Assembly: GCF_003026365.1 (NCBI RefSeq)
Contig: NZ_PYOM01000010.1
Span: 124,001 to 188,000, forward strand
DNA: 64,000 nucleotides
Source: Photobacterium angustum
Lineage (GTDB): Bacteria > Pseudomonadota > Gammaproteobacteria > Enterobacterales > Vibrionaceae
Direction: 5' to 3'
Below are positions 8,529 through 16,899 of this stretch, piece after piece. Within the stretch, counting starts at the first letter, position 1; each line of letters begins with the position of its first letter. The notes under the pieces were generated by a model. The model was given only the letters and a program-made list of their open reading frames with translations. It made no database searches and was not told where the DNA came from. Made by a program: the position numbers and the translations under genes.

Positions 8529-9020
8529 TTGTTGTTCAAGGTATAACATTGCTAGCTCACGTAGCGTTTGAGGTGCCTTCTCTATTACGCTTCTAATATC
8601 CCTAGATAAAGCTTCAGTATCTAGCCCTTTCAGGTTGCTGTTCTTCGTCCCTGACGACTCTATCAAGCTAGCGCTCTTACCCAGAGTTGTTTTAAATACT
8701 TTTAGCGACAATACCTGAGAGTCACGTTCAATATCATCGTGATAGTGTTTCACTAACCTCGAGCAAATTCGAAGCTCTGTTCCCTTTTGTTGAACCTCGA
8801 CAATAGGAAGCTGTAGGAAAAATTCTTCAAACTTGTCATTATTTTTCTCTAATGATTTTCTAGGAGGCGAAACATTCTTGGCGCAAAACTCAATGGTAAT
8901 TGAGGTAATAGTTCCACCATAATTTTCTTTTAACTGTTTGCTCAGCCACTTTCCTGCAATATTTAGAGTTGCGTTACCGCCAAATATTGAATACGTCCTA
9001 TAAACAAACACTATTTCCAT
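8523..9020 (-). CDS. Hypothetical cassette protein, 165 aa
   Basis: Not recognised. A soluble protein beginning MEIVFVYRTYSIFGGNATLN, which looks like a beta-strand-rich start. It is rich in charged residues, with no signal peptide or membrane segment, and has a leucine-rich C-terminal helix (TLRELAMLYLEQQT). The stop codon overlaps the attC at 8400-8528, the usual cassette layout. Leader module A copy 2 lies upstream and probably drives it. Confidence 0.6.
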   Translation of the reverse strand: MEIVFVYRTYSIFGGNATLNIAGKWLSKQLKENYGGTITSITIEFCAKNVSPPRKSLEKNNDKFEEFFLQLPIVEVQQKGTELRICSRLVKHYHDDIERDSQVLSLKVFKTTLGKSASLIESSGTKNSNLKGLDTEALSRDIRSVIEKAPQTLRELAMLYLEQQT

Positions 9021-9050
9021 TATTTACTCTGGATAAACTCTAAAACCTAA

Positions 9051-9411
9051 CAGTATAAATAAGCATTCTTACTTTCGCGCAAAATATACTCATGAAATAC
9101 CTTTACCATACTCGATATAATCGTTACATATTATGAGGTTGGTAGCATTTTTTTACATTTATAGATTTAAAAGAGGATGTAAAAAGTAAGAAATGTATTT
9201 AATCAGTGTTATTAACTACAAAGTGAAATATTAAATCTTTTAATTATCAATTATTTATATCTTTATCTCTGCTTTTAACGAGAAATATTTCTTATTAAAA
9301 ACAGAACTCAAGCGATAAAATAACTACGTTTCATTATATCTGTTTATATACACAGTAAATAAAGCTAATCCAATATCACGTTAATACAATATGAATGAGT
9401 GATAGTTCTAA
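9051..9411 (-). promoter_or_regulatory. Leader module A, copy 2
   Basis: Similar to 7387-7746 along its full length, including GAGGATGTAAAAAGTAAGAA, the ATTTCTTATTAAAAACAGAA inverted segment, and the end motif with GCGCAAAATATAC before GTTAGGT (9045-9051). The copies differ by scattered substitutions, so they are not a recent duplication. It precedes the 165-aa gene on the minus strand. Confidence 0.6.
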
Positions 9412-9439
9412 CAAGAAATGGGGCAAAAGCGTGTTAGAT
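9406..9439 (-). repeat. Minimal attC-like site lacking the central hairpin
   Basis: TTCTAAC (9406-9412) and GTTAGAT (9433-9439) are only 34 bp apart. The arms AAGAAATGGGGC and AAAGCGTG remain but the GAGCTAGC core is gone. A matching short form lies at 55,944-55,977. They look like deletion derivatives of the 70-bp hairpin. Confidence 0.5.
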
Positions 9440-9513
9440 ATTTTACCCTATCAAAACTGGTCAATATTATAAAAAGTATGGATAACTCTTCCATAAAGTA
9501 CCTTTTAGGGTAC

Positions 9514-9541
9514 AAAAAACCGTCTATATGCACGGTCTTTC
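9514..9541 (-). terminator. Terminator of the 41-aa peptide gene
   Basis: On the minus strand GACCGTGCATATAGACGGT is followed by TTTTTT, 15 bp after the stop. The following GTACCCTAAAAGGTAC is a second short hairpin. The same pair of hairpins recurs at 54,060-54,105 after another cassette gene. Confidence 0.65.
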
Positions 9542-9555
9542 CAAGACAAAGCTAT

Positions 9556-9681
9556 TTATGCGCAATATCCGCCCTTGTGATGAGAGCCAGTTCCCCCGTA
9601 AGGATGTTGTCCTTTAGGGCATGCATTAGCTGCACCCGCAACAAAAAGACTAGCCAATAAAACAACAATTAGCTTTTTCAT
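9556..9681 (-). CDS. Small secreted peptide, 41 aa
   Basis: The minus-strand ATG at 9681, with GGAGAG eight bases upstream, opens MKKLIVVLLASLFVAGAANA, a textbook signal peptide, followed by a 21-residue mature part rich in Gly and His with two Cys (CPKGQHPYGGTGSHHKGGYC). It may be held by one disulfide and could bind metal through its histidines. The family is not recognised. It is a single-gene cassette with its own terminator at 9514-9541 and leader B upstream. It is too short for standard ORF cut-offs and easily missed. Confidence 0.65.
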   Translation of the reverse strand: MKKLIVVLLASLFVAGAANACPKGQHPYGGTGSHHKGGYCA

Positions 9682-9789
9682 CTAACTCTCCGAATAATCT
9701 AAAATAAAATACAAAATATGAGTAAATTCTCTTGAAAGCACTTCTATTTAAAAATAAAAATCTTTCATGATTAAAACCCAAGGCAACTG

Positions 9790-10009
9790 TACAGAAAACA
9801 ATGCATACCAGCAACGTAGAGTATAGAAAAAACAACAAGATAGACGTTATTATTTTGTTAATGATGTTACTGATTTCAGAATATTCAATCAGGAAGGTGT
9901 TTGCGCATGAAAGCCCCAAACGTGATATTTTACTAACAGATAAATTTATAGTGACTTGCTTAATAAGGCTAATCCAAAATCACGTTAATAAGATATGAAT
10001 GAGTATTTA
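9790..10009 (-). promoter_or_regulatory. Leader module B, copy 1 (inverted relative to 53,228-53,440)
   Basis: On the minus strand this 220-bp gene-free stretch runs from the attC box through AATACTCATTCATATC, CAAGTCACTATAAATTTATC, CACGTTTGGGGCTTTCATGC and TCCTGATTGAATATTCTG. The same order with few changes occurs on the plus strand at 53,228-53,400. Similarity then fades toward the gene. It probably contains the promoter of the 41-aa peptide. Confidence 0.6.
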
Positions 10010-10081
10010 ATCTAACAAGTTTTGGGGCAATTATGAGCTTGCTGAATAGCAAACTCATTCGTGGACAAAATTTTGTTAGAT
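10010..10081 (-). repeat. 72-bp attC-like hairpin with two perfect boxes
   Basis: ATCTAAC (10,010-10,016) and GTTAGAT (10,075-10,081) are exact RYYYAAC and GTTRRRY boxes. Between them AAGTTTTGGGGCAATTATGAG and CTCATTCGTGGACAAAATTTT pair with bulges, the layout of a folded attC. It is the cleanest single copy of the family in the left array. An IS begins 4 bp further on. Confidence 0.75.
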
Positions 10082-10141
10082 AGCCAGAAGTGGACCCAAT
10101 GGTTGGACACATAAGCTAACTTCTAAAGTGGTTGATCCAGC

Positions 10142-10921
10142 TCATGCAGCGTATCTCTGCCTACCAAAGTAGGCTTCATCAGGGGGGAGGTCATTTGAGT
10201 CCCTAATGGTTACACTTCTCATTATAAAACACCATGTAGTGGCCGATTTCAAGCTCTGCTTCTCGGGGCGTGTGTAAGCTTTTAAGTAAACCTCCTCATA
10301 TTTCAGGCTTCTCCATAATCGCTCGATGAAAACATTGTCGACCCAGCGTCCTTTCCCATCCATACTTATCCTGACTCCATGGTCGAGTAGCTTCTGTGTG
10401 AATTCGGTGCTGGTAAACTGACAGCCTTGATCTGAGTTGAAGATATCTGGCGGCCCATAATGTTTAAGCGCGTCTTCAAGAGCTTCGATACAAAAGCTCG
10501 TGTCCATCGTGTTGGATAGCCGCCAAGACAGCACCTTCCGGCTATACCAGTCGATAATGGCGACTAAATACAGGAATCCCTTAGCCATCGGGATATACGT
10601 GATGTCAATCGCCCAAGCTTGGTTCGGGTAAGTGACTTTGATATCTCGCAAAAGGTAGGGATAAAACTTGTGTGCTTTGTTCGCTAGGGTCGTTCGAGGC
10701 TTGGGGTAAATAGCCCCAATGCCCATGTCTCGCATGAGCCGAACGACACGTTTACGATTAACGTTATGGTCTTTTTTAGCCAACTCATTTCGAATGCGTC
10801 TACTCCCCATGAACGGATACTGAAAGTGAATTTCGTCAATCATGCGGCGTAGTTTAATCTCTTCAGCAGAGAGTCCTATGGGTTGATTAAGTAGTAGAGC
10901 GAGCAATACTGAGAAGCTCAC
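10142..10921 (-). pseudogene. IS3-family transposase OrfB (DDE), C-terminus frameshifted
   Basis: The frame shows the IS3 rve core: [10 protein letters not shown] (first Asp), FNSDQGCQFTS (second Asp) and DNVFIERLWRSLKYEEVYL (Glu), so the catalytic triad is present. After TRPE the frame changes to KQSLKSATTWCFIMRS. The +1 reading gives EAELEIGHYMVFYNEKCN, which is what the family has, so one extra base near 10,264 has shifted the end. The last residues return to the family frame (PPDEAYFGRQRYAA), implying a second compensating change. Probably inactive. Confidence 0.8.
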
Positions 10922-10981
10922 ACTGGCGTTTTATTGGCAATTGGGTGGATTTAACCAGCGAGCTCTTTAGCTGGGCTCGGT

Positions 10982-11262
10982 CTAACGACCGAGCACTTTG
11001 GCCAAAAAATCATTTTCCATGGTCAATTGAGCAATCTTGGCGTGCAGTTTATCCACTTCTTCAGAGCTGTCCTTGCCTGACTGGCTTTCAGAGGTAAAAA
11101 TCATGGCTGCATTTTCGAGCAGCTTTTTTTTCATGTAGAGATTTGGTTAGCGTGAAGGTTGTATTTCTGAGCTAACTCAGCGACAGTTTTATCACCTCTA
11201 GCAGCATCAAGCGCCACCTTAGCTTTAAATTCGGGTGAGTGGTTTCTACGTTTTCTAGTCAT
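10982..11262 (-). pseudogene. IS3-family OrfA, broken by a one-base loss
   Basis: The minus strand opens MTRKRRNHSPEFKAKVALDA, the helix-turn-helix start of IS3 OrfA, and reads to NQIST, then TGA. Restoring one G (TGG AAA AAA AAG) continues KKKLLENAAMIF and the leucine-zipper segment KLHAKIAQLTMENDFLAKVL to a stop at 10,982. The lesion sits at an A8 tract at about 11,125-11,133. It is too early to be the programmed orfA/orfB slip site, so the copy looks dead. Confidence 0.7.
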
Positions 11263-11464
11263 AATCTGTTCCAGTATTTTTAGTTACTATACAAACAGAT
11301 CAATCACTTAAAGCAATATCCGAAAATTGGGGGCCACTTCTATATTAAAAAAAACAAACGTTATAAATATCTAATTTTATTAGATGAAAAAATAAAAATA
11401 TTTTTTGAAATTATAAGTTGAAAGGCACGGTCATATTTATGATATCCCCAAAAGGTTAAGAAAA

Positions 11465-12862
11465 ATGAAATTTATAATTTTCCTATCAATGCTTTTTGCT
11501 ATTTCAACATCTCATTCAATTGTTCTCTCTGAAAGCAAATTTCAAGAAATTGGTGGAGATATTAATAATATTCCCAATAGTATCAGATTAAACAATGAGA
11601 TATTGAGAGAAATGAGTCTTCACCCAGAATACTTAGCTGTCGGAACTATAAACTCTTCATATGCTGTATGTACTGCAACATTGTTAGGGCAAGACAATAA
11701 TGGATTTTCATATATATTTACCGCTGCACATTGTATTAATTACAATAAGGAAAAATCAGAATCAGATATTAATGCAACATTTATATCTTGGAATAGAGAG
11801 ATTATTGCAAAGGGAAGGGGCAAAGCTTTCGTTCCTAAACAACTAATTAGAAAACCATTATTACACAAAAATGATCGCGTCTATTATGATATGGCAATAT
11901 TGAAGTTACCGACTGTTGACGTTTTATTAGATCAATTTGGTTTTCCTGTTCCCTTTCCAATACTTAACGACAAACATCTGAGGGTAAATACTGAAGTCAG
12001 CTTTGTCGGTCACGGTTCATGGGGAGTTGGTAATGATATATCAGACGATTATAGTCCGGCATTTGGACATCAACGTCGTTTATATGGTGAAAACATTATA
12101 ACGCGTATCATGTCTCAACATGCCTTTCTGATATGGCTAGTAGAAAACAATAATAACAAATGGGCCCTGCCAACCAAAGGTGATAGTGGTTCCGCTTGGT
12201 GGTATAAACATAAAGGCTTAGATGTTATTGTAGCCATTACTTCTAAAGGCGATAATAGCCTTGTCGTAGGAGCAAGTCTATCAAAGAAAATCACTTGGAT
12301 TAAAAGCATTTATAACGATGTAAAACTTTTAAGCAGAACATTTCTAACCATAAAAGAAGACAGTAATGCAGGAGAAGTTGGAGATTATTATCAAGTAAAA
12401 AAACAAGATGGTTGTAATAATTATTATGAACTCTCTCAAATAACGAATGATAGCTATCAAAATCTACCTAACTCTAATAATGATAATTCAAATTGGCAGT
12501 TCAGAGGTCCATTTTTTGAACATAATAAGCAAGACTTAGTTATGGGAGATATTTTTCTTTATGACAATCCAGAAAGTGGTGAACTAGAACTATTCAAACT
12601 CATTTCTCCTAATATTAAGAATATAACAAAAAATATCCCAACAGATCGTCGAGATAACAATTCTTGGATCTATATGAAAAAGGCTGATATAGACTACAAC
12701 CAGTTAATTAACTGTTCTACATACAAAGATACTGTATATAAAGAGCCAACGTCGGAAGAATCATTAACGGCCTTGTATGAGATTCAAGAAATATATAATA
12801 GTTTAACTTTCTTATCTGAACTTCAAGATATATACAATAGTCTTTTTACTTCAGAGCAATGA
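11465..12862 (+). CDS. Secreted trypsin-like serine protease
   Basis: 465 aa. Signal peptide about residues 1-18. The S1 triad is visible: TAAHC (His89), YYDMAILKL (Asp142) and KGDSGSAWW (Ser241). A 190-residue C-terminal extension follows, with Cys pairs and a repeated NSLxxLxEIQxIYNSL-like end (residues about 430-462). The extension is unlike known Vibrio VesA/B tails and shows no GlyGly-CTERM. The gene is very AT-rich compared with neighbours and lies between the decayed IS and a second IS end, pointing to transfer. It is presumably exported for extracellular proteolysis; the target is unknown. Confidence 0.85.
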   Translation: MKFIIFLSMLFAISTSHSIVLSESKFQEIGGDINNIPNSIRLNNEILREMSLHPEYLAVGTINSSYAVCTATLLGQDNNGFSYIFTAAHCINYNKEKSESDINATFISWNREIIAKGRGKAFVPKQLIRKPLLHKNDRVYYDMAILKLPTVDVLLDQFGFPVPFPILNDKHLRVNTEVSFVGHGSWGVGNDISDDYSPAFGHQRRLYGENIITRIMSQHAFLIWLVENNNNKWALPTKGDSGSAWWYKHKGLDVIVAITSKGDNSLVVGASLSKKITWIKSIYNDVKLLSRTFLTIKEDSNAGEVGDYYQVKKQDGCNNYYELSQITNDSYQNLPNSNNDNSNWQFRGPFFEHNKQDLVMGDIFLYDNPESGELELFKLISPNIKNITKNIPTDRRDNNSWIYMKKADIDYNQLINCSTYKDTVYKEPTSEESLTALYEIQEIYNSLTFLSELQDIYNSLFTSEQ

Positions 12863-13051
12863 GAAAATATGTACGATAATTATGATAAACGGTAATATAA
12901 GCCTCTCAATTTGGAAATATTTATTAAAGGTACCTTTATAATACTTATAATTAGGCTAGTCTTAACAATATTTCTACTTTTTATAAGGATATTTATGAGG
13001 TTTATTTTTCTTTATTTAATTTTATTTTCTTTAGCTTCATTTTAAAATGAC

Positions 13052-13348
13052 ATGATTAAAGAGACCTTTAACTTTAAAGAAAAAAATCGGCATTATAGAA
13101 GAGTGTTTCGAAGCACATACTAATGAAATCCTACATGTTAAATTCATCAGCTTAGAAGATATTGATCTTAATATTCACTGGCATAAAAAAAAAGCATTTA
13201 CTTCCTAGAAGAAATTGTTTCCATCAAGACGAAAAAAAGTAACTTTAGAATACCTAAAGACGACTCTTACTGTATTATGTTCAAGAAACGAGGAGAGGCT
13301 AATAACGAAATTTTATTGCAGTACTACATCGAGCCCTATGAATCATAA
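13052..13348 (+). pseudogene. Small hypothetical gene broken at two poly-A tracts
   Basis: Three frames join to a plausible protein of about 98 aa. MIKETFNFKEK comes first, then (after A7 at about 13,080) IGIIEECFEAHTNEILHVKF and SLEDIDLNIHWHKKKAFT, then (after A9 at about 13,190) EEIVSIKTKKSNFRIPKDD up to QYYIEPYES and a stop at 13,348. Both breaks sit in homopolymers, so sequencing error is an alternative. Function is unknown. It lies between the AT-rich protease and the IS end fragment. Confidence 0.45.
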
Positions 13349-13517
13349 CTATTGATATTCATTCATCATTTTTAAACGTAAAGATAGTGTAGCCCTCTGG
13401 CTACGCTTCTATAAAAGAAATATCTGGCGAATATTCAAGATGGAAACAAGTATCAAGCTCTAATCTTGATTCTACAGTAAATACCTTATTCATCTTAGAG
13501 CTAACAAATTTGAAGAT

Positions 13518-13639
13518 AGAAGTGGACCCCAATGGTTGGACACATAAGCTAACTTCTTAAGTGGTTGATCCAGCTCATGCAGCGTATCTCTGCCTACCAA
13601 AGTAGGCTTCATCAGGGGTGAGATCATTGAGTCCCTGTT
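13518..13639 (-). mobile_element. Solo end fragment of the IS3-family element
   Basis: 122 bp nearly identical to 10,086-10,205 (inverted repeat AGAAGTGGACCC, then the last 30 codons of orfB) in the same orientation. The rest of the IS is missing. Together with the full copy it brackets the protease and pseudogene between direct IS ends. Confidence 0.8.
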
Positions 13640-13663
13640 ACCTGAAAAACGCAGTAAACCACT

Positions 13664-13735
13664 CTATAACAAAGTTTGGGGCATTTCTGAGCTAGCCGTG
13701 GAAGCTAGCTCGAATGTGGACAGAAACTGCTTAGG
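13664..13735 (-). repeat. 72-bp attC-like hairpin
   Basis: CTATAAC (13,664-13,670) to CTTAGGT (13,729-13,735), with core GAGCTAGC cgtggaa GCTAGCTC as a perfect 8-bp stem and outer arms AGTTTGGGGCA / TGGACAGAAACT. It lies 3' of the acetyltransferase gene on the minus strand. The ATATGTG/CACATAT hairpin (13,770-13,797) lies between them. Confidence 0.7.
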
Positions 13736-13823
13736 TGATTTGCTCTATTTAGGCTTACATTTCACTTCGAATATGTGCCGCTGAGCGACACATATCCTTC
13801 TCTTTTTCTTTACTACTCAAAGC

Positions 13824-14339
13824 CTAAAGAAACTTTTCAATAAGGATTTCATCTACATACTCCCCACGAACTTTTGCATGTTTTTTTGCAGTACCAACAA
13901 CTTCAAACCCTTGTTTAAGGTAAGCAGTTAAAGCTCGCTCATTATCGCTACGAACGTACGCGAATAGCTTTTCATAACCCTTTTGTTTTGCAACTTCGAA
14001 AGTCGAGTTAAAAAGCTGTTTAGAGATACCTTTACCACGAGCACTTTCACAAACAAAAGTACCAATAATGCCTACGTGATCAAAAGCTTTTGTATATTGT
14101 GCGAACGGCTCGATATTTTGAAATCCAATAACCTTTGAGTCACTCTCGGAAAAAGCAACTGTAAACACTCCATTCTCTGGGAAGTGAGTAATAAAATCTT
14201 TCTCTTCTTCAGGTGTAAAGGTCGTATCCAATACAGTGTATAAACCTTCAACAATGATTGGGTTGAGAACATTTGTGATCCCTTCAGCATCATCCAAAGT
14301 CACCTGACGTACAACTAATCCCATATAACTCAACTCCAT
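13824..14339 (-). CDS. GNAT-family N-acetyltransferase
   Basis: 171 aa. The GNAT fold is clear: GLVVRQVTLDDAEGITNVLN start, acetyl-CoA loop HVGIIGTFVCESARGKGISK (V/I-x-x-x-x-R-G-x-G type, residues about 92-112), and the C-terminal KLFAYVRSDNERALTAYLKQ followed by GFEVVGTAKKHA. It resembles RimI/phosphinothricin-type acetyltransferases. Substrate unknown. It is the innermost gene of the left array, with a decayed leader A and attC remnant upstream (14,410-14,640). GNAT proteins are common integron cassette contents. Either Met1 or Met6 could be the start. Confidence 0.82.
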   Translation of the reverse strand: MELSYMGLVVRQVTLDDAEGITNVLNPIIVEGLYTVLDTTFTPEEEKDFITHFPENGVFTVAFSESDSKVIGFQNIEPFAQYTKAFDHVGIIGTFVCESARGKGISKQLFNSTFEVAKQKGYEKLFAYVRSDNERALTAYLKQGFEVVGTAKKHAKVRGEYVDEILIEKFL

Positions 14340-14409
14340 ATTATAATTTGAGTTATTTTTTACATGAGCTCATAACTATCAGCAACAATTAATTCCTTTT
14401 AAATATAAG

Positions 14410-14640
14410 CTCGATGTTATTTTCGGCTCATAACGCTTTTTGAAATTAAGAAATGCCTTTATTCAGTCTTATTAAAAACGAAATTCAATAGATAAAATCA
14501 GCATAATTCGTTATATGAGATAAAAAATAAACAATAAAACTAATCAAAAATCACGTTAATACAATATGAATGAGTAATTGTTCTAACAAGAAATGGGGCA
14601 GAAATGAGCTAGAATAACTAGCGGCATTCATGTTTACAAA
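14410..14640 (-). repeat. Decayed leader A and attC remnant, inner edge of left array
   Basis: Leader A words (CCTTTATTCAGTCTTATTAAA, ATAAAATCAGCATAATTCG, AAAACTAATCAAAAATCACG, AATATGAATGAGTAATTG) occur in the usual order, then TTCTAAC (14,580) and a broken hairpin GAGCTAGAATAACTAGC without a recognisable closing box. The remaining gap to 15,000 is AT-rich, and I see nothing else in it apart from the promoter of the next gene. Confidence 0.5.
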
Positions 14641-15000
14641 AAAATAATCAGTTCACTTTTATTATTGGTTTGCTTTTAGTTTTAAATTACCGAATATCGC
14701 TCAAATTCTTTCGTTTTTATTTATTCACTATTTATTAATAATGATTCATTACCACTGATGAGAAATTTATTTTAACAAAACAATCAATAAATGATCTTTA
14801 TTGCATCATTTTTATCAACCGTAATTGAACAAAGTTCAGCTTAAAATTTAATATTCCGAAAGTGTTATTTCCACTTATCGCTTTTTAGCATAAATTACTC
14901 ACTATTAGTTACTTTGAAATCTTTGTCACTTTTAATGATGAATGATTCAAATGCTAAGGGGTAAATATTTACTTGCTTAGTTTTTGTTAAGGAATGTTGG

Positions 15001-16710
15001 ATGAAGTTTAGTCGAAAAAAAATAAGTACATTCATTGGTTCGGTAATGGCGGTTTCGGCTTTATTGACTGGTACCTCGGCTTTCGCTGCTAATAATGTGG
15101 CGCGGCCAGATCTAGATTGGCATGTGTTAGATGGTGTTAAAGTAAATAGCACTGCGTCTTTATGTCCGCAATCATCAGTAAAAGTATGCAACGATAACAT
15201 TTTAGATGCGCTATACGCTGATAATAACTTTATGCCGTATTGGTTAAATCCAGCGCTTGTCAGTGCGATCATGCCGCAATTACAAGCGTTGGCAGATTCC
15301 AATACATTACCCGGTATGAAACAGCGTATACAAGAGTTGAAGAAATTAGAGACAAGGCGAGATGAGCGTGGCTTTGATTTGCTATTAACGGATACCTATT
15401 TGGTGTACGTGGATTATGTGCACCAGTTAATGCAAGATCCTCGACCGTTATATAATTCGCAGCCAGTAAAATTAACGTCTTTATCGTTAACAATGGCTCA
15501 GCAATATTTCCCATTAACGGTTCAAAAAATCAATTCTCTTATTCCTTCTTCGCAGTTTGTTCCAACAGTGGGGGTGATTAACCATTTATTAAGTTTGCCA
15601 GCTAATCCACTGGATTCAAGTGACGTTCACTTTGGTAAGGTTATTAATATCGGTGAGCCGATCCCTTATGGTGACAAAGTCGCAACAGTGCTTTGGAATT
15701 TGGGTTATTTAACTCAGCCTCAATATCAGCAAATTGTTGCTCAAGCAAAAATTACAAATACCGGTGCTATAAACCAAGCTATCAAAGCTTTTGAAGGGAA
15801 TTATGGCTTGAAAGCGGACGGTATTATAGGGCCTGACGTTGTGAGTCAATTAACACGCCCATATTCCAGTTTGGTACGTCTTGCCGCATTAAACATACAA
15901 CGTGAGCGTTTTGCCCAATTAGAAGGGGATGGCCCACAAATTATTGTGAACATTCCTGATTACAAAATGACGCTATACGATAACCAAAAGCCAGTCTTTG
16001 AATCGAAAATTATTGATGGGATGCCAAAACGTCCAACCAATTTGTTCCAGTCATATATTAATACGGTTGTGATTAACCCTTACTGGTATGTGCCTGAAAC
16101 CATTAAAGTGCAGAATACGATCCCATCGGCTAAAGCAAACCCTAATTTCTTAGCGAATAATCGTATGGATGTGATTAATAGCTGGAGTGATCGCTCTGTT
16201 GTGCCACCGAGCTCTATAGACTGGGCAACAGTAAACCCAAAAACATTTACTCATGAGTTTCGTCAAGATCCCGGTCCTGAAAATGCGTTAGGTCGGGTAG
16301 CATTTTTGATGCCTGATTCATTCTCTGTGTATATGCACGATGAATCGCAATCAGAGTATCCATTGTTTCAACGTCATCATCGCGATTTAAGCTCTGGCTG
16401 TATGCGCGTACAACAACCACGTAAAATGGCGACACTTATTTTGTCTTACCAAAATATGCCGAATTTGCCTTCTGTTGACGATATGATTAATACCAACAAG
16501 CACCGTGAGATTGGCTTAAATACACATGTTAATCTTGATGTGGCTTACTTAACGGCTTGGGTAACACCGAATGGTCAGTTAGCGATGCGTCCTGATATAT
16601 ACGGTTACGATAACCCTCGTGCTAAACCGATTCAGAATCAATTTATTTCGATTCCAAATTACCGCACTCATCAACGTATGACACTGGCGTTGAATGGGCA
16701 AAGTAGCTAA
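15001..16710 (+). CDS. Periplasmic L,D-transpeptidase (YcbB/LdtD-like)
   Basis: 569 aa. Signal peptide residues 1-29. An LD-transpeptidase scaffold domain (about 60-230) comes first, then a peptidoglycan-binding domain (about 225-295, with AIKAFEGNYGLKADGIIGP). The YkuD catalytic domain (about 310-500) has HDESQSEYPLF and the nucleophile motif HRDLSSGCMRVQ with Cys467. It forms 3-3 cross-links in peptidoglycan, which can replace the penicillin-sensitive 4-3 links. Length and domain order match E. coli YcbB. It is a single-gene unit ended by the terminator at 16,763. It belongs to the chromosomal backbone, not the cassette array. Confidence 0.9.
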   Translation: MKFSRKKISTFIGSVMAVSALLTGTSAFAANNVARPDLDWHVLDGVKVNSTASLCPQSSVKVCNDNILDALYADNNFMPYWLNPALVSAIMPQLQALADSNTLPGMKQRIQELKKLETRRDERGFDLLLTDTYLVYVDYVHQLMQDPRPLYNSQPVKLTSLSLTMAQQYFPLTVQKINSLIPSSQFVPTVGVINHLLSLPANPLDSSDVHFGKVINIGEPIPYGDKVATVLWNLGYLTQPQYQQIVAQAKITNTGAINQAIKAFEGNYGLKADGIIGPDVVSQLTRPYSSLVRLAALNIQRERFAQLEGDGPQIIVNIPDYKMTLYDNQKPVFESKIIDGMPKRPTNLFQSYINTVVINPYWYVPETIKVQNTIPSAKANPNFLANNRMDVINSWSDRSVVPPSSIDWATVNPKTFTHEFRQDPGPENALGRVAFLMPDSFSVYMHDESQSEYPLFQRHHRDLSSGCMRVQQPRKMATLILSYQNMPNLPSVDDMINTNKHREIGLNTHVNLDVAYLTAWVTPNGQLAMRPDIYGYDNPRAKPIQNQFISIPNYRTHQRMTLALNGQSS

Positions 16711-16762
16711 TTCGAAATAACGTTTTAGATTCGTAGAATAAAGCGCTTATTAAGCGTATGAA

Positions 16763-16791
16763 AAAGGCTAAGTGCAATACACTTAGCCTTT
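16763..16791 (+). terminator. Terminator of the L,D-transpeptidase gene
   Basis: AAAGGCTAAGTG / CACTTAGCCTTT is a perfect 12-bp stem with a 5-base loop, 52 bp after the stop. The following T-tract is short. Confidence 0.8.
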
Positions 16792-16899
16792 GCTGTATTT
16801 AATCAGGCAATATTTATACGCTGCCTGTTAATAAATGAAATGCTGACGGATGAGCGGGTAGGGATACCCATTTTCCGATTACGACTTAGTGTATCGTTT

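Larger units (their letters stand above)
10086..11341 (-). mobile_element. IS3-family insertion sequence, decayed
   Basis: The terminal inverted repeats AGAAGTGGACCCAATGG (10,086) and, reversed from 11,341, AGAAGTGGCCCCCAATT bound 1256 bp with the usual orfA-orfB order on the minus strand. orfA carries a stop from a missing base. orfB has a frame shift near its C-terminus. No flanking target duplication is visible. It lies directly against an attC site. A 122-bp second copy of one end lies at 13,518-13,639. Confidence 0.85.

Noticed and set aside
9418..9660. 80-aa plus-strand frame
   Set aside because: It runs through an attC remnant, a terminator and the antisense of the secreted peptide, with no coding signature.
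9650..9998. 89-aa minus and 65-aa plus frames in leader B
   Set aside because: The same DNA is conserved as a non-coding leader at 53,228-53,440, where the frames are not kept.
10086..13639. A functional composite transposon around the protease
   Set aside because: The second IS is only a 122-bp end, the first has broken genes, and no target duplication is visible.
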